A stretch of 64,000 bases of DNA from an uncultured Oscillospiraceae bacterium (GCA_947624385.1 CANQJZ010000003.1:27685-91684); one strand, 5' to 3'; numbered from the stretch's first letter, positions 52,232 to 61,216 are shown. Translations and numbers: made by a program. The notes: generated by a model from the letters alone, not told the origin.

Positions 52232-53509
52232 ATGAAGTACCATCTTGCCATCGACATCGGCGCGTCGTCGGGCCGGCACATCGTGGGCTGGCTTGTGGAC
52301 GGCGCGCTCCAAACAAAGGAGGTCCACCGCTTCCCCAACGGGGTAGTAGAGCGGGACGGCCACCTGACCTGGGACATAGCCGCCCTGCTGGCGGAGGTCC
52401 GGGCGGGCATCGAAAAAGCTCGGGCGGAATTTGGCGCCATCGCCACCCTTGCCATCGACACCTGGGGCGTGGACTACGTGCTGCTCCGGGGGGACGAGGA
52501 AGTCCTGCCCTGCTGCGCCTACCGGGACAACCGCACCGAGCCGGTGATCGAAAAGGTCCACGAAAAAATGCCCTTCGCCGAGCTCTACCGCCGCACCGGG
52601 TGCCAGTTCCAGCCCTTCAACAGCATCTACCAGCTTTACGCGGACAAACTTGCCGGCCGGCTGGAGGGCGTCACGGACATGCTGATGCTGCCGGAGTATC
52701 TGCTGTGGAAGCTCTGCGGCGTCAAGGCAAGGGAGTACACCAACGCCACCACCACCGGTATGGTGAACGCCCAGACCGGGGAATTTGATTTGGACATCGC
52801 GAATGCCCTGGGCCTTTCACGGGCGCTGTTTCCAAAGCTCACCAAGCCGGGAACGGTCATCGGCGCGTATGAGGGGATCCAATGCGTCCTCTGCGTCACC
52901 CATGACACCGGCTCGGCGGTGGAGGGCATCCCCATGGAGGGAAACCAGCCCTATATCTCCTCCGGCACCTGGTCTTTGCTGGGCGTCAAGACACCCAAGC
53001 CCATCACGGATGAGGCCAGCCGGGCGGCCAACTATTCCAACGAGGGCGGCGTGGGGTATGACCGCTACCAGAAGAACATCATGGGCATGTGGCTGGTAAA
53101 TGAGCTACAAAAGGAGCTGTGCCCGGACACGCCGTTTTCCCAGATCGTGAAAATGGCGGAGGCGAGCGCCTGCGCCGTCACGGTGGACGCCAACGCGCCC
53201 GGGTTCCTGGCCCCGGAGAGCATGAAGGCGGCCTTTGACGAGGCCGCGGGCGGGGCGCTCAGGACCCCCGGCGACTATTTCCGCTGCGCCTATGCGAGCC
53301 TGGCCCTCAGCTACCGGGACGCCATTGAAGAGCTGGAGCGCAACACGGGGACGTGCTATAATAAACTCTACATCGTGGGCGGCGGGGCGAAAAACGTCTT
53401 TTTGAACCGCCTGACCGAACAGGCCACGGGCCTTGAAGTGATCGCTCTGCCCATCGAGGCCACGGCCCTGGGCAACTTAAAAGTACAAATGGAGGCAGCA
53501 TCATGTTAG
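52232..53509 (+). CDS. rhaB: Rhamnulokinase
   Basis: 425 residues of the FGGY kinase family with the rhamnulokinase branch motifs: AIDIGASSGRHIVGW, IDTWGVDYVLL, CCAYRDNRT, FQPFNSIYQLYAD, THDTGSAVEGIP and YISSGTWSLLGV; C-terminal IVGGGAKNVFLNRL. Slightly shorter than the usual 470-490 residues, with the last helix trimmed. It makes L-rhamnulose-1-phosphate. Ends in TAG seven bases after the next gene's start. Confidence 0.92.
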   Translation: MKYHLAIDIGASSGRHIVGWLVDGALQTKEVHRFPNGVVERDGHLTWDIAALLAEVRAGIEKARAEFGAIATLAIDTWGVDYVLLRGDEEVLPCCAYRDNRTEPVIEKVHEKMPFAELYRRTGCQFQPFNSIYQLYADKLAGRLEGVTDMLMLPEYLLWKLCGVKAREYTNATTTGMVNAQTGEFDLDIANALGLSRALFPKLTKPGTVIGAYEGIQCVLCVTHDTGSAVEGIPMEGNQPYISSGTWSLLGVKTPKPITDEASRAANYSNEGGVGYDRYQKNIMGMWLVNELQKELCPDTPFSQIVKMAEASACAVTVDANAPGFLAPESMKAAFDEAAGGALRTPGDYFRCAYASLALSYRDAIEELERNTGTCYNKLYIVGGGAKNVFLNRLTEQATGLEVIALPIEATALGNLKVQMEAASC

Positions 53510-54924
53510 TCCAGACCAAAGCGCGAGTGGGCGTGTTCGCCATCGCCCTGGGGGCGTACCTGCCCCAGTTCCCCTCCCTGGTACCCGAGTTTGAGGGCCA
53601 ATACGCGGACTTCAAAAAACGCATCCCCGACACCGTGGAGCTCATCGACGGCGGCCTCGTCACCACCAAGGAGCTGGCCATGGCCGCGGGAGACAGGTTC
53701 CGGGCCGCGGACGTGGACCTGGTGATATTGCAGCTTCTCACCTACGCCACCAGCTACAACATGCTCCCCGCCGTGCGGGACCTGGACGTGCCCGTGGTGC
53801 TGGTGAATTTGCAGAAAAAGCGGGCGCCTGACTACGAGCACACCGACACGGCCACCTGGCTGGGTACGCTGTACGCCTGCGGGGCCGTGGGGGAGATGGT
53901 GGCGGACCTGGAACGGGCCGGCAAGCGCCACGCGGTGATCACCGGCGTGGTGGAGGGCGGCGACGAGCATGCCCAGGCGGAAATCGAGGACTGGTGCAAA
54001 GCCGCCCAGGTGCGCCGCCGCTTCCGGGACACCAACCTGGCCCAGATCGGCCGGCCATACCCCGGGATGATGGACCTGTACATCGACGAGACGAATCTTT
54101 ACCACCGCATGGGCCTGTACACCAAGCAGTTCGACTGGGAGAAGATGTGGGCCATCGCGGACGACGTGACCGACGAGGCCGCCATCCGGGCCAAGGCGCA
54201 GGATATCCTGGACACCTTCGATATCGAGGGCGGCGGGACCGTGGAAAAGGTCTGGGATATGGCCAAGTACGTGGTGGCCTTCGAGCAGTGGGTGCGTGAC
54301 GAGCAGCTGGCCTTCGTGGCCTCCCACTACGACGGCTTCGCCCGGGGCGTGGCCGGGAAGCTGGACAGCATGCTCATCCCCGCCTTCTCCATGCTCATCA
54401 AGCAGGGCACCGCCTGCGCCGTGGAGGGGGACATCAAGGTCGCCATGGCCATGAGCATCCTCAAAACCATTTCCGGCACGGGTCAGCTTTCCGAGATGTA
54501 CTCCATCGATTTTGACGAGGATATCTGCATCATCGGCCACAGCGGCTCCGGGGACGCGGACATCTCCCAGGCGCGAAAGCCCACCATGAAGATCGTCCCC
54601 GTGTTCCACGGCAAGACAGGCGGCGGGTACCTGACCCAGTTCTATCCCCCCACGGGGCCGGTGACGTACCTGGGCATCACCCAGGACCGGGACGGCCATT
54701 TCAAGTTCGTCGTGGCCGAGGGCGTCAACGAGCCGGGACCCATCTTCACCTTTGGCGACACCAACATGCGCACCCGCTTCGCCTGCGGAGCCCGGGAATT
54801 TTGCGACAGGTGGAGCGAGGCCGGTCCCACCCACCATATGGCCGCCGCCGTGGGACGGCATATCGAAACCATCCTGAAAGTCGCTAAAATCTTCAACGTA
54901 CCGGTCGATATCATAACGAGATAA
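53503..54924 (+). CDS. L-fucose/L-arabinose isomerase-family protein, probable rhamnose isomerase
   Basis: 473 residues. The fold is that of the fucose/arabinose isomerase family (KARVGVFAIALGAYLPQFP; LLTYATSYNMLPAV; VEGDIKVAMAMSILKTISG with the metal Glu; HSGSGDAD; a C-terminal GPTHHMAAAVGRH with metal His). Canonical RhaA is an unrelated TIM barrel and is absent. Sandwiched between rhaB and rhaD and overlapping rhaB by seven bases, it most likely supplies L-rhamnose to L-rhamnulose conversion. GGAGG is seven nucleotides before ATG. Confidence 0.8.
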   Translation: MLVQTKARVGVFAIALGAYLPQFPSLVPEFEGQYADFKKRIPDTVELIDGGLVTTKELAMAAGDRFRAADVDLVILQLLTYATSYNMLPAVRDLDVPVVLVNLQKKRAPDYEHTDTATWLGTLYACGAVGEMVADLERAGKRHAVITGVVEGGDEHAQAEIEDWCKAAQVRRRFRDTNLAQIGRPYPGMMDLYIDETNLYHRMGLYTKQFDWEKMWAIADDVTDEAAIRAKAQDILDTFDIEGGGTVEKVWDMAKYVVAFEQWVRDEQLAFVASHYDGFARGVAGKLDSMLIPAFSMLIKQGTACAVEGDIKVAMAMSILKTISGTGQLSEMYSIDFDEDICIIGHSGSGDADISQARKPTMKIVPVFHGKTGGGYLTQFYPPTGPVTYLGITQDRDGHFKFVVAEGVNEPGPIFTFGDTNMRTRFACGAREFCDRWSEAGPTHHMAAAVGRHIETILKVAKIFNVPVDIITR

Positions 54925-54935
54925 GGAGAGATACC

Positions 54936-55748
54936 ATGAAAGACATCCTCACCGCGCCCTTCATGACCGAGATGATCCGCACAGCCACCAATATGTACGC
55001 CCACACCTGGGACGAGCGCAACGGGGGCAATATAAGCCTGCTGCTGGACGAGGCGGAAGTAAGCGATTATGTAAACTTAAACACCGTCGTCCGCACCCTC
55101 CCCACGGGGTTTGAGGCCCCGGAACTGGACGGGAAGTACTTCCTCGTCACCGGCACAGGCAAGTACTTTAAAAACGTGCAGTACGCCCCGGACGTGAACC
55201 TGGGCCTGGTGCGTCTGGCGGACAAGGGCGCCACGGCGGAGCTTCTCTGGGGCTTCACGGACGGGGGCAGAGCCACCAGCGAGTTCCCCGCCCACATGAT
55301 GAGCCACGCCGCCCGGCTGGCGGTAGACCCGGAAAACCGCGTGGTCATGCACTGCCACCCGGCGAATTTACTGGCCATGACCTACGTCCACGACCTGGAC
55401 GAGCGGGCTTTCACAAGGACCCTGTGGCAGATGTGTACCGAGTGCATCGTGGTGTTCCCGGACGGGGTGAACGTGCTGCCCTGGATGCTGTGCGGCACGA
55501 ATGAGATCGGTATCGCCACGGCCGAAAAGATGAAGTCGGCCCGCTTGGTCGTCTGGGCCCAGCATGGCATCTACGGCGCGGGCAAGGACCTGGACGAGAC
55601 CTTCGGCCTCATCGAGACGGCGGAGAAGGCGGCGAAGATCTGGATGAAGATCGCCCCCCTGCCCATCAAACAGACGCTGACGGACGACCAGCTGCACCTG
55701 CTGGCGGAGCACTTTAAAGTGACCCTCCGGGCGGGGTATCTGGCGTAA
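54936..55748 (+). CDS. rhaD: Rhamnulose-1-phosphate aldolase
   Basis: 270 residues, class II aldolase: AHTWDERNGGNISLLLDE, FLVTGTGKYFKNV, EFPAHMMSHAA and the zinc ligands in VVMHCHPANLL and VWAQHGIYGAG. It cleaves rhamnulose-1-phosphate to DHAP and L-lactaldehyde. AAGGAGAG precedes the ATG, 11 nt after the isomerase. Confidence 0.94.
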   Translation: MKDILTAPFMTEMIRTATNMYAHTWDERNGGNISLLLDEAEVSDYVNLNTVVRTLPTGFEAPELDGKYFLVTGTGKYFKNVQYAPDVNLGLVRLADKGATAELLWGFTDGGRATSEFPAHMMSHAARLAVDPENRVVMHCHPANLLAMTYVHDLDERAFTRTLWQMCTECIVVFPDGVNVLPWMLCGTNEIGIATAEKMKSARLVVWAQHGIYGAGKDLDETFGLIETAEKAAKIWMKIAPLPIKQTLTDDQLHLLAEHFKVTLRAGYLA

Positions 55749-55791
55749 GAGCGGAAAAACTAATTTTATCTTATTTCAGGAGGAAATCATT

Positions 55792-56937
55792 ATGGCAAAT
55801 CGCATCGTACTGAACAACGTATCCTATCACGGTGCCGGGGCCGTGGCCGAGGTGGCCAACGAGCTGGCCGCCCGCGGCTGCAAGAAGGTGTTCATCGCCT
55901 CCGGCAATCATGTGGTCAAGTCCGGCCAGATCGACGCCATCCTGAACGGCCTCAAGGAAAAAGGCATGGACTACACCATCTTCACGGACATCAAGCCCAA
56001 CCCCACCATCGAGAACGTCCAATCCGGCGTGGCCGCCTTCAAGGCTTTCGGCGCGGACAGCATCGTGGCCGTGGGCGGCGGCTCCGTCATAGACACCGCC
56101 AAGGCCATCGGCATCATCATCACCAACCCGGAGTTCGGCGATGTCCGCTCTCTGGAGGGCGTGGCCCCCACCAAGAACCACGCGGTGTTCACCGTCGCCG
56201 TGCCCACCACCGCCGGCACCGCCGCGGAAGTGACCATCAACTACGTCATCACCGACGTGGAGCGCAAGCGCAAGTTTGTCTGCGTGGACGTACACGACAT
56301 CCCCGACGTGGCCGTGGTGGACCCGGACATGATGCTGTCCATGCCCGAGAGCCTGACCGCCGCCACCGGCATGGACGCCCTGACCCACGCCATCGAGGGG
56401 TACACCACCGCCGCCGCCTGGCAGATGACCGACATGTTCCATTTGGAGGCCATCCGGCTCATCGCCGCGAATCTGCGCTCTGCCCAGAAGAACGCCCCGG
56501 AAGGCCGCAAGAATATGGCCCTGGGCCAGTATATCGCCGGCATGGGCTTTTCCAACGTGGGCCTGGGCATCGCCCACTCTATGGCCCACACCCTGGGCGC
56601 GGTGTACGACACGCCCCATGGCGTGGCCTGCGCCATGATGCTGCCCATCGTGATGGAGTATAACGCCGACGCCACCGGCGAGAAATACCGCGAGATCGCC
56701 CGGGCTATGGGCGTGAAGGGCGTGGATGACATGACCCAGGCCGAGTATCGCGCCGCCGCCATCGACGCGGTGAAGAAGCTGTCCGCCGACGTGGGCATCC
56801 CCGCCAAGCTGGACAAGCTCAAGGAAGAGGACCTGGACTTCCTGGCCCAGTCCGCCGCGGCGGACGCCTGCGCACCGGGCAACCCCAAGCCGGCCACGGT
56901 GGAGGACTTCAAAGCCCTGTTTCGCAAGATCATGTGA
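55792..56937 (+). CDS. fucO: Iron-containing alcohol dehydrogenase (lactaldehyde reductase type)
   Basis: 381 residues. NAD site GGGSVIDTAKAIGI; iron ligands in GMDALTHAIEGY region and GIAHSMAHTLGAVYDTPHG. In this position it should reduce L-lactaldehyde to 1,2-propanediol and regenerate NAD+ under anaerobic conditions. CAGGAGGAAATC precedes the ATG. Last gene of the island; codon bias indicates high expression. Confidence 0.88.
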   Translation: MANRIVLNNVSYHGAGAVAEVANELAARGCKKVFIASGNHVVKSGQIDAILNGLKEKGMDYTIFTDIKPNPTIENVQSGVAAFKAFGADSIVAVGGGSVIDTAKAIGIIITNPEFGDVRSLEGVAPTKNHAVFTVAVPTTAGTAAEVTINYVITDVERKRKFVCVDVHDIPDVAVVDPDMMLSMPESLTAATGMDALTHAIEGYTTAAAWQMTDMFHLEAIRLIAANLRSAQKNAPEGRKNMALGQYIAGMGFSNVGLGIAHSMAHTLGAVYDTPHGVACAMMLPIVMEYNADATGEKYREIARAMGVKGVDDMTQAEYRAAAIDAVKKLSADVGIPAKLDKLKEEDLDFLAQSAAADACAPGNPKPATVEDFKALFRKIM

Positions 56938-56988
56938 GGCCGCATGTAACGACAAAGCAAAAATGCAACGCTGATAGGCGTCGAAACG

Positions 56989-57027
56989 CTCCTGAAGACG
57001 ATGAGGACCGGCAAGCCGGTCCTCATT
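56989..57027 (+). repeat. Family A structured repeat, 5' half
   Basis: CTCCTGAAGACGATGAGG core with inner stem TGAGGACCGG/CCGGTCCTCA. The outer 3' arm is missing; further hairpins (CCACTGGC/GCCAGTGG at 57041-57059 and CCTCCGG/CCGGAGG near 57251-57270) fill the gap to the next piece. Also likely helps terminate the fucO transcript. Confidence 0.55.
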
Positions 57028-57276
57028 GGTTTCGGAAACCACTGGCTATGCCAGTGGAGGCGTCTCGCAAAAAGCTTTAGCTGCAAGCATCGAGCGAAGC
57101 GAGCTACAAGTAAAAAAACTTAATCAACGAGAGCACTGCCGGGAAAAGGGATCGCCCGTTTACGGGCTGTGGGGCAAGCGATGCAAGCGGTAAAAATTCG
57201 ATGCGTCTTGAGACGCCTGCCGGTACCAGGCCCTTCCAGGGCCTATTCAAGCCTCCGGCTTCGCCGGAGGTTTTGC
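57028..57276. other. Non-coding stretch rich in short hairpins
   Basis: No gene. A minus-strand frame over 57104-57421 lacks a ribosome site and is built from repeat sequence. The stretch separates the 5' and 3' halves of family A elements as if other DNA had been inserted or two copies recombined. Confidence 0.4.
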
Positions 57277-57375
57277 CTCGTCGGTCAGGGCTGTTCTGTC
57301 TTTTCCCCACGCGGTAAGCGTGCCGCGTGGGGACCCCGGGAACAATGTTGCCGCCGGAGGGCGGCAATTTGAATG
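57277..57375 (+). repeat. Family A structured repeat, 3' half
   Basis: TCGTCGGTCAGGGCTGTTCT matches the 40261-40280 copy, followed by hairpin 1 (12-bp stem CCCCACGCGGTA/TGCCGCGTGGGG, 57305-57332), linker GGGAACAATGTT and hairpin 2 TTGCCGCC/GGCGGCAA (57349-57368). Confidence 0.65.
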
Positions 57376-57406
57376 GGGCGTCCCTTGTCTTCCTCCGGTG
57401 TTTGTG

Positions 57407-57435
57407 GTAGAATAGCGGCAAAACCGCTATTCTAC
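57407..57435. repeat. 12-bp perfect hairpin
   Basis: GTAGAATAGCGG / CCGCTATTCTAC with a 5-nt loop, just upstream of the palindromic promoter module. No T-run. Confidence 0.5.
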
Positions 57436-57447
57436 ATCAGCATACCG

Positions 57448-57491
57448 GTCGTGCTCCCGGCTTGCGCCGGAACCGCACGACATGGTACAAT
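57448..57491 (+). promoter_or_regulatory. Palindromic promoter module, copy 3
   Basis: GTCGTGC-TC-CCGGC-TTGC-GCCGG-AACC-GCACGAC then ATGG and TACAAT (57486-57491). TTGCGC (57462-57467) with an 18-nt spacer serves as -35. The outer stem differs from the 27429 copy by a compensated pair (T:A for C:G). Confidence 0.6.
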
Positions 57492-57547
57492 ACAAACAAA
57501 GCATTGATACGCGCCCACGGAAGCGGCACGCAGAAAGGAGCTCTCCC

Positions 57548-57970
57548 ATGTTAGAAAAGCAAGACCTGCAAGCCATCAAGGAACTGATCGACACTTCCAT
57601 CTCAGCCTCCGAGGAGCGCATGACGGCAAAGATCAATGCTTCTGAGGAACGCATGACGGCAAAGATCGAAGCCTCCGAGAAGCGCATGACGGCAAAGATC
57701 GAAGCCTCCGAGAAGCGCATGACGGCAAAGATCAACGCCTCCGAGGAGCGCATGACGGCAAAGATCAGCGCCTCCGAGAACCGCATCATGGTCTACATCG
57801 AAAACGCGGTCATGCCGAACTTCAAGCTTTTGGCCGAAGGCCACCAGACTCTGCTGGAGACGCTGGCGCCCAAGAGCCGGGTCGATAATCTGGAGGATGA
57901 TGTCGTTTTCCTCAAGTCCATCGTCAAGACGCTGATGCAGGAAGTATCGGACCTGAAAAAGGCTCAGTAA
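57548..57970 (+). CDS. Coiled-coil protein with hendecad repeats
   Basis: 140 residues. After MLEKQDLQAIKELIDTSIS come six 11-residue units of the form ASEERMTAKIN (57605-57802), the last one degenerate, then a Leu-rich C-terminal coiled coil (LEDDVVFLKSIVKTLMQEV). Eleven-residue periodicity predicts a nearly straight coiled-coil rod. The DNA units are 33 nt and almost identical, so copy number may vary. AAAGGAG is seven nucleotides before ATG 57548. Function unknown; expressed from the palindromic promoter module. Confidence 0.75.
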   Translation: MLEKQDLQAIKELIDTSISASEERMTAKINASEERMTAKIEASEKRMTAKIEASEKRMTAKINASEERMTAKISASENRIMVYIENAVMPNFKLLAEGHQTLLETLAPKSRVDNLEDDVVFLKSIVKTLMQEVSDLKKAQ

Positions 57971-57972
57971 AC

Positions 57973-58017
57973 CGCCGCCCCCGGTGCAGCACACCGGAAG
58001 CGGCGTTCTTTTTTTGT
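57973..58017 (+). terminator. Terminator of the coiled-coil gene
   Basis: GCCGC...CGGTG/CACCG...GCGGC stem with internal loop, then TTCTTTTTTT; also lies at the end of the convergent lysin gene. Confidence 0.8.
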
Positions 58018-58019
58018 CC

Positions 58020-58898
58020 TCAAATGCCAAACAGCGCCGCCAGAGTGGCGGGACCAACTTCGCCGTCGGCGGTGAGGCCCGGTGTCTTTTCCTGATAGGC
58101 CCGGACCGCCGCCACGGTGCCGGGGCCATATTCCCCGTCCAGGCCCCCGGGGTCATAGCCCAGACTGTAAAGCCGCCCCTGGAGCGTCTTCACCTCGTCG
58201 CCGGTCGCGCCAGAGCGCAGGGGATACCTGGCCGCGAAACCAGGCAGCATGCGCCCCAGCGCCGCGGTCCGGGTGTCGGAGCCGTACGCGCCGTCCGCCG
58301 TCACGCCCAGCCAGGTCTGCCACGCCTTCACCGGGTCCTCCGGCGTGGGCGCGACCGCAGCGCCGCCAGAGCCGGTCGGAGCCGCCGCGCCGTCATAGGC
58401 CGGGTGGCCGTACCCGGCGATGTAGCTGTCCGAACGGCTCCGGTTTTGCTTTGACACGGCGTTGTTTTTATTGCCCTCCACGGTGGTGATGGTGGTCGGC
58501 CCAACCGCCGTGACGATGCCGGTGTGTACGAGCGCGCCGTTTTCCTGAAAGAACACCTGGTCTCCCACCCGGGGCGTCTGGTCGTACCGGCCCTGGGCCT
58601 TATAGTACCCCGCCGAGTAGGGGCACGCCGCCCCCAGCGGGCCGGTCTGGGCCTGCATCAGTTGGCCCTCCGTCTTGCCGAAGGCCTTGAAAAAGCACCA
58701 GTCCACGAACACGTCGCACCACTCGTAGCCGTTTTTGTTGAAGTTATAATACCCGGCCTGGTACAGGTCCCGGGCGTATTTCGTCCAGTTGGCCGTGCCC
58801 GCGTTGGCGGTGGCCAGGTCCAGACTGGCGTTGGACGCCTTTTCCCGGTAGCCCACCTCTCCCAGGGCGATGGCGATCACTTTCTCCGCGTTGGTCAT
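58020..58898 (-). CDS. Endolysin-like CHAP amidase with peptidoglycan-binding domain
   Basis: 292 residues. The CHAP-like catalytic part has WCDVFVDWCF (candidate Cys) and ALVHTGIVTAV (candidate His); after an Ala/Pro linker comes a C-terminal peptidoglycan-binding_1 repeat (VKTLQGRLYSLGYDPGGLDG, TADGEVGPATLAALFG) and a degenerate one before it. No signal peptide, as in phage endolysins. No holin or other phage genes are near, so either a domesticated lysin or a spore/cell-lysis enzyme. AAAGGGG precedes ATG 58898. Confidence 0.82.
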   Translation of the reverse strand: MTNAEKVIAIALGEVGYREKASNASLDLATANAGTANWTKYARDLYQAGYYNFNKNGYEWCDVFVDWCFFKAFGKTEGQLMQAQTGPLGAACPYSAGYYKAQGRYDQTPRVGDQVFFQENGALVHTGIVTAVGPTTITTVEGNKNNAVSKQNRSRSDSYIAGYGHPAYDGAAAPTGSGGAAVAPTPEDPVKAWQTWLGVTADGAYGSDTRTAALGRMLPGFAARYPLRSGATGDEVKTLQGRLYSLGYDPGGLDGEYGPGTVAAVRAYQEKTPGLTADGEVGPATLAALFGI

Positions 58899-58929
58899 AT
58901 ATACTACCCCTTTCCATTTCAAGCGCAAG

Positions 58930-58955
58930 AAGTCCGCCGCAAACGCGGCGGACTT
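58930..58955. terminator. Hairpin after the collagen-like gene
   Basis: AAGTCCGCCGC / GCGGCGGACTT with a 4-nt loop; T-run weak on the minus strand. Confidence 0.55.
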
Positions 58956-58968
58956 ACCTTGTCATCGG

Positions 58969-60198
58969 TCACGTGGCCAGCAGCCCGGCCGCCCGCAGAT
59001 TGGCCAGCAGGGTGTTGACCGTGGTGGCCACTTCCTCCGTGGTGGCCGTGGCCGGGGTGGCGATGTCCGCCACAGCGGCCGCCGGGGTCGCGGCAGGTCC
59101 AGCAGGTCCCGTCGCACCAGTCGGTCCAGTCGGTCCGGTGGGACCTTCCGCACCAGTCGCACCAGTCGCACCGGCCGCGCCGGTCGCACCGGCAGGACCC
59201 GTCGCACCGGTCGGCCCGGTCGGCCCGGTGGGTCCAGTCGCACCCGCGACGCCCGCAGCACCCGTTGCGCCAACTGCACCGGCAGGTCCCGTCGCACCCG
59301 TAGGCCCGGTCGGCCCGGTGGGACCAGTCGGTCCAGTCGCACCCGCGACGCCCGCAGCACCGGTAGCGCCAGTGGCACCGGCAGGTCCGGTTGCACCGGT
59401 GGGCCCCGTAGGTCCGGTCGGCCCGGTGGGACCTTCCGCACCGGCCGCGCCGGTCGCACCGGCAGGCCCCGTCGCACCCGTCGCACCCGTAGGCCCGGTC
59501 GGTCCGGTCGGTCCGGTCGGTCCAGTCGCGCCAGTCGCACCCGCGACACCCGCGGCACCAGCCGCGCCGGTTGCACCGGTCGGTCCCGTCGCACCGGTCG
59601 GTCCAGTCGGTCCAGTCGCACCCGTGACGCCCGCAGCACCAGCCGCGCCAGTGGCACCAGCAGGTCCCGTCGCACCAGCAGGTCCCGTCGCACCAGCAGG
59701 TCCCGTCGCACCGGTCGGTCCGGTCGCACCGGTCGGTCCGGTCGGTCCAGTCGGTCCAGTCGCACCCGCGACACCCGCGACGCCAGCCGCGCCGGTGGGC
59801 CCGGCAGGCCCCGTCGCACCGGTCGGTCCGGTCGGCCCGGTGGGACCAGTTGCGCCAGTCGCACCCGCGACGCCCGCGGCGCCAGCCGCACCGACAGCAC
59901 CCGTGGGCCCGGTGGGACCAGTTGCGCCTGTCGCACCCGCGACACCCGCAGCACCAGCCGCGCCGGTAGGACCAGTCGCACCCGTGGGTCCGGTAGCGCC
60001 TGTCGCACCTGTCGCACCTGTCGCGCCTGTCGCGCCTGTCAGGCCGATCAGGCCGGCAGGGCCGGTGGGGCCCGTGGGCCCGGTGGGACCGGCGATCATG
60101 GACGGGCAGCAGGGCTGGACCGGGCAGGGATAACGGTTCAGGCCGTTGGCCTGCTGGCCGCAGATAATGTTCATGTTTTCAGAAACACAGTCCGCCAT
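58969..60198 (-). CDS. Collagen-like Gly-X-Thr/Ala repeat protein
   Basis: 409 residues. A Cys-rich N-terminus ([10 protein letters not shown]) precedes about 100 G-X-Y triplets ([16 protein letters not shown] type), interrupted regularly by [12 protein letters not shown]. The C-terminal 40 residues ([20 protein letters not shown]) form a small trimerisation-type domain also seen at the end of phage head-fibre and clostridial collagen-like proteins. Related BclA-type proteins coat spores. AAGGAGG precedes the ATG. The opposite strand is open over the same stretch only because of the repeats. Confidence 0.85.
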   Translation of the reverse strand: MADCVSENMNIICGQQANGLNRYPCPVQPCCPSMIAGPTGPTGPTGPAGLIGLTGATGATGATGATGATGPTGATGPTGAAGAAGVAGATGATGPTGPTGAVGAAGAAGVAGATGATGPTGPTGPTGATGPAGPTGAAGVAGVAGATGPTGPTGPTGATGPTGATGPAGATGPAGATGPAGATGAAGAAGVTGATGPTGPTGATGPTGATGAAGAAGVAGATGATGPTGPTGPTGPTGATGATGPAGATGAAGAEGPTGPTGPTGPTGATGPAGATGATGAAGVAGATGPTGPTGPTGPTGATGPAGAVGATGAAGVAGATGPTGPTGPTGATGPAGATGAAGATGATGAEGPTGPTGPTGATGPAGPAATPAAAVADIATPATATTEEVATTVNTLLANLRAAGLLAT

Positions 60199-60286
60199 AT
60201 TTTCCTCCTTCGGGCTTTACAAGCCCATTCCACTATATGTAGCCCCGCGCCGGCGGGTGCAGACGGAAAATGTTTCTAAATCACGG

Positions 60287-60315
60287 TTGTATAAAACGGG
60301 AAAATGTAGTAAAAT
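60287..60315 (+). promoter_or_regulatory. Promoter of the transketolase genes
   Basis: TTGTAT, 17-nt spacer, TAAAAT, 47 nt before the start codon. Confidence 0.65.
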
Positions 60316-60361
60316 ATAACAAGTCAAGTCTTTAAATCACATGAGAAATGAGGAACGGAAC

Positions 60362-61213
60362 ATGACCGACAGGGAGAAAAAAGAGCTTCAGCTGGCCGCG
60401 GTCCGTGTGCGGGAGGGCATCTTGACCGCGACCCACGGCGCGAAATGCGGCCACCCCGGCGGAAGTCTCTCCGCCGCGGACGTATTCACCTATCTGTATT
60501 TCAAGGAGATGCGCATCGACCCGAAAAACCCCCGCTGGGCCGACCGGGACCGGTTCGTGCTCAGCAAGGGCCACACCGCCCCGGGGCTTTACAGCGCCCT
60601 GGCAAACCGGGGCTTCTTCCCGGTGGAGGACCTGCCCACCCTGCGCCACCTGGGCTCCTATCTGCAGGGCCACCCCAATATGGAGACAGTCCCCGGCGTG
60701 GACATGTCCACCGGCTCGCTGGGCCAGGGCCTGTCCGCCGCGGCGGGTATGGCCAAGGGGGCCAGGGTCCTGGGTAAGGACGTGAACGTCTACGCCCTGT
60801 GCGGCGACGGGGAGATCGCCGAGGGCCAGATCTGGGAGGCCACCATGTTCTCCGCCCACTACAAGCTGGACAACCTGTGCATCATCGTGGACGTGAACGG
60901 TCTGCAGATCGACGGCCCCACCGCCCAGGTGATGAACTCCGCCCCGCTGGACGAGAAGTTCGCCGCCTTCGGCTGCGACGTGGTCTGGGCGGACGGCAAC
61001 GACTTTGACGCGCTGGAGGCCGCCTTCGGCTGCTTCCACGCAAACCATGGCAGCGGCAAGCCCACGGCCATTTTGCTCAAGACCCTGAAGGGCAAGGGCG
61101 TGTCCTACATGGAGGGCCAGGTGGGCTGGCACGGCAAAGCGCCCAACGACGAGGAATATGCCCGGGGCATGGCCGAGCTGGCCGCCGCCCGGGCCGCGCT
61201 GGAGGAGGTGTGA
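60362..61213 (+). CDS. Transketolase, N-terminal subunit
   Basis: 283 residues covering the thiamine-diphosphate binding domain: HGAKCGHPGGSLSAADVFTY, SKGHTAPGLYSAL, STGSLGQGLSAAAGMAKG and CGDGEIAEGQIWEA (GDG...N motif, with VDVNGLQIDG). Works with the C-terminal subunit in the pentose phosphate pathway. ATG 60362 has GAGGA at good distance; the ATG at 60341 lacks a site. Confidence 0.94.
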   Translation: MTDREKKELQLAAVRVREGILTATHGAKCGHPGGSLSAADVFTYLYFKEMRIDPKNPRWADRDRFVLSKGHTAPGLYSALANRGFFPVEDLPTLRHLGSYLQGHPNMETVPGVDMSTGSLGQGLSAAAGMAKGARVLGKDVNVYALCGDGEIAEGQIWEATMFSAHYKLDNLCIIVDVNGLQIDGPTAQVMNSAPLDEKFAAFGCDVVWADGNDFDALEAAFGCFHANHGSGKPTAILLKTLKGKGVSYMEGQVGWHGKAPNDEEYARGMAELAAARAALEEV

Positions 61214-61216
61214 AAG

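Noticed and set aside
53503..54924. Straight annotation as L-arabinose isomerase
   Set aside because: Neighbours are rhamnulokinase and rhamnulose-1-phosphate aldolase; no araB or araD is present.
57104..57421. Minus-strand hypothetical protein
   Set aside because: It lies in family A repeat sequence, lacks a ribosome site and has no domain-like pattern.
59090..60060. Possible CRISPR-like regular repeats
   Set aside because: Nine-base periodicity of Gly-X-Y codons; no spacer pattern.
58020..60198. Prophage
   Set aside because: No integrase, capsid, terminase, tail or holin genes are seen nearby; only two proteins have phage-like features.
58870..60279. Long Arg/Ser/Thr-rich and Pro/Val/Ala-rich plus-strand frames
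   Set aside because: They are complements of the collagen Gly-X-Y repeats; the minus-strand frame has a proper start, ribosome site and terminal domains.
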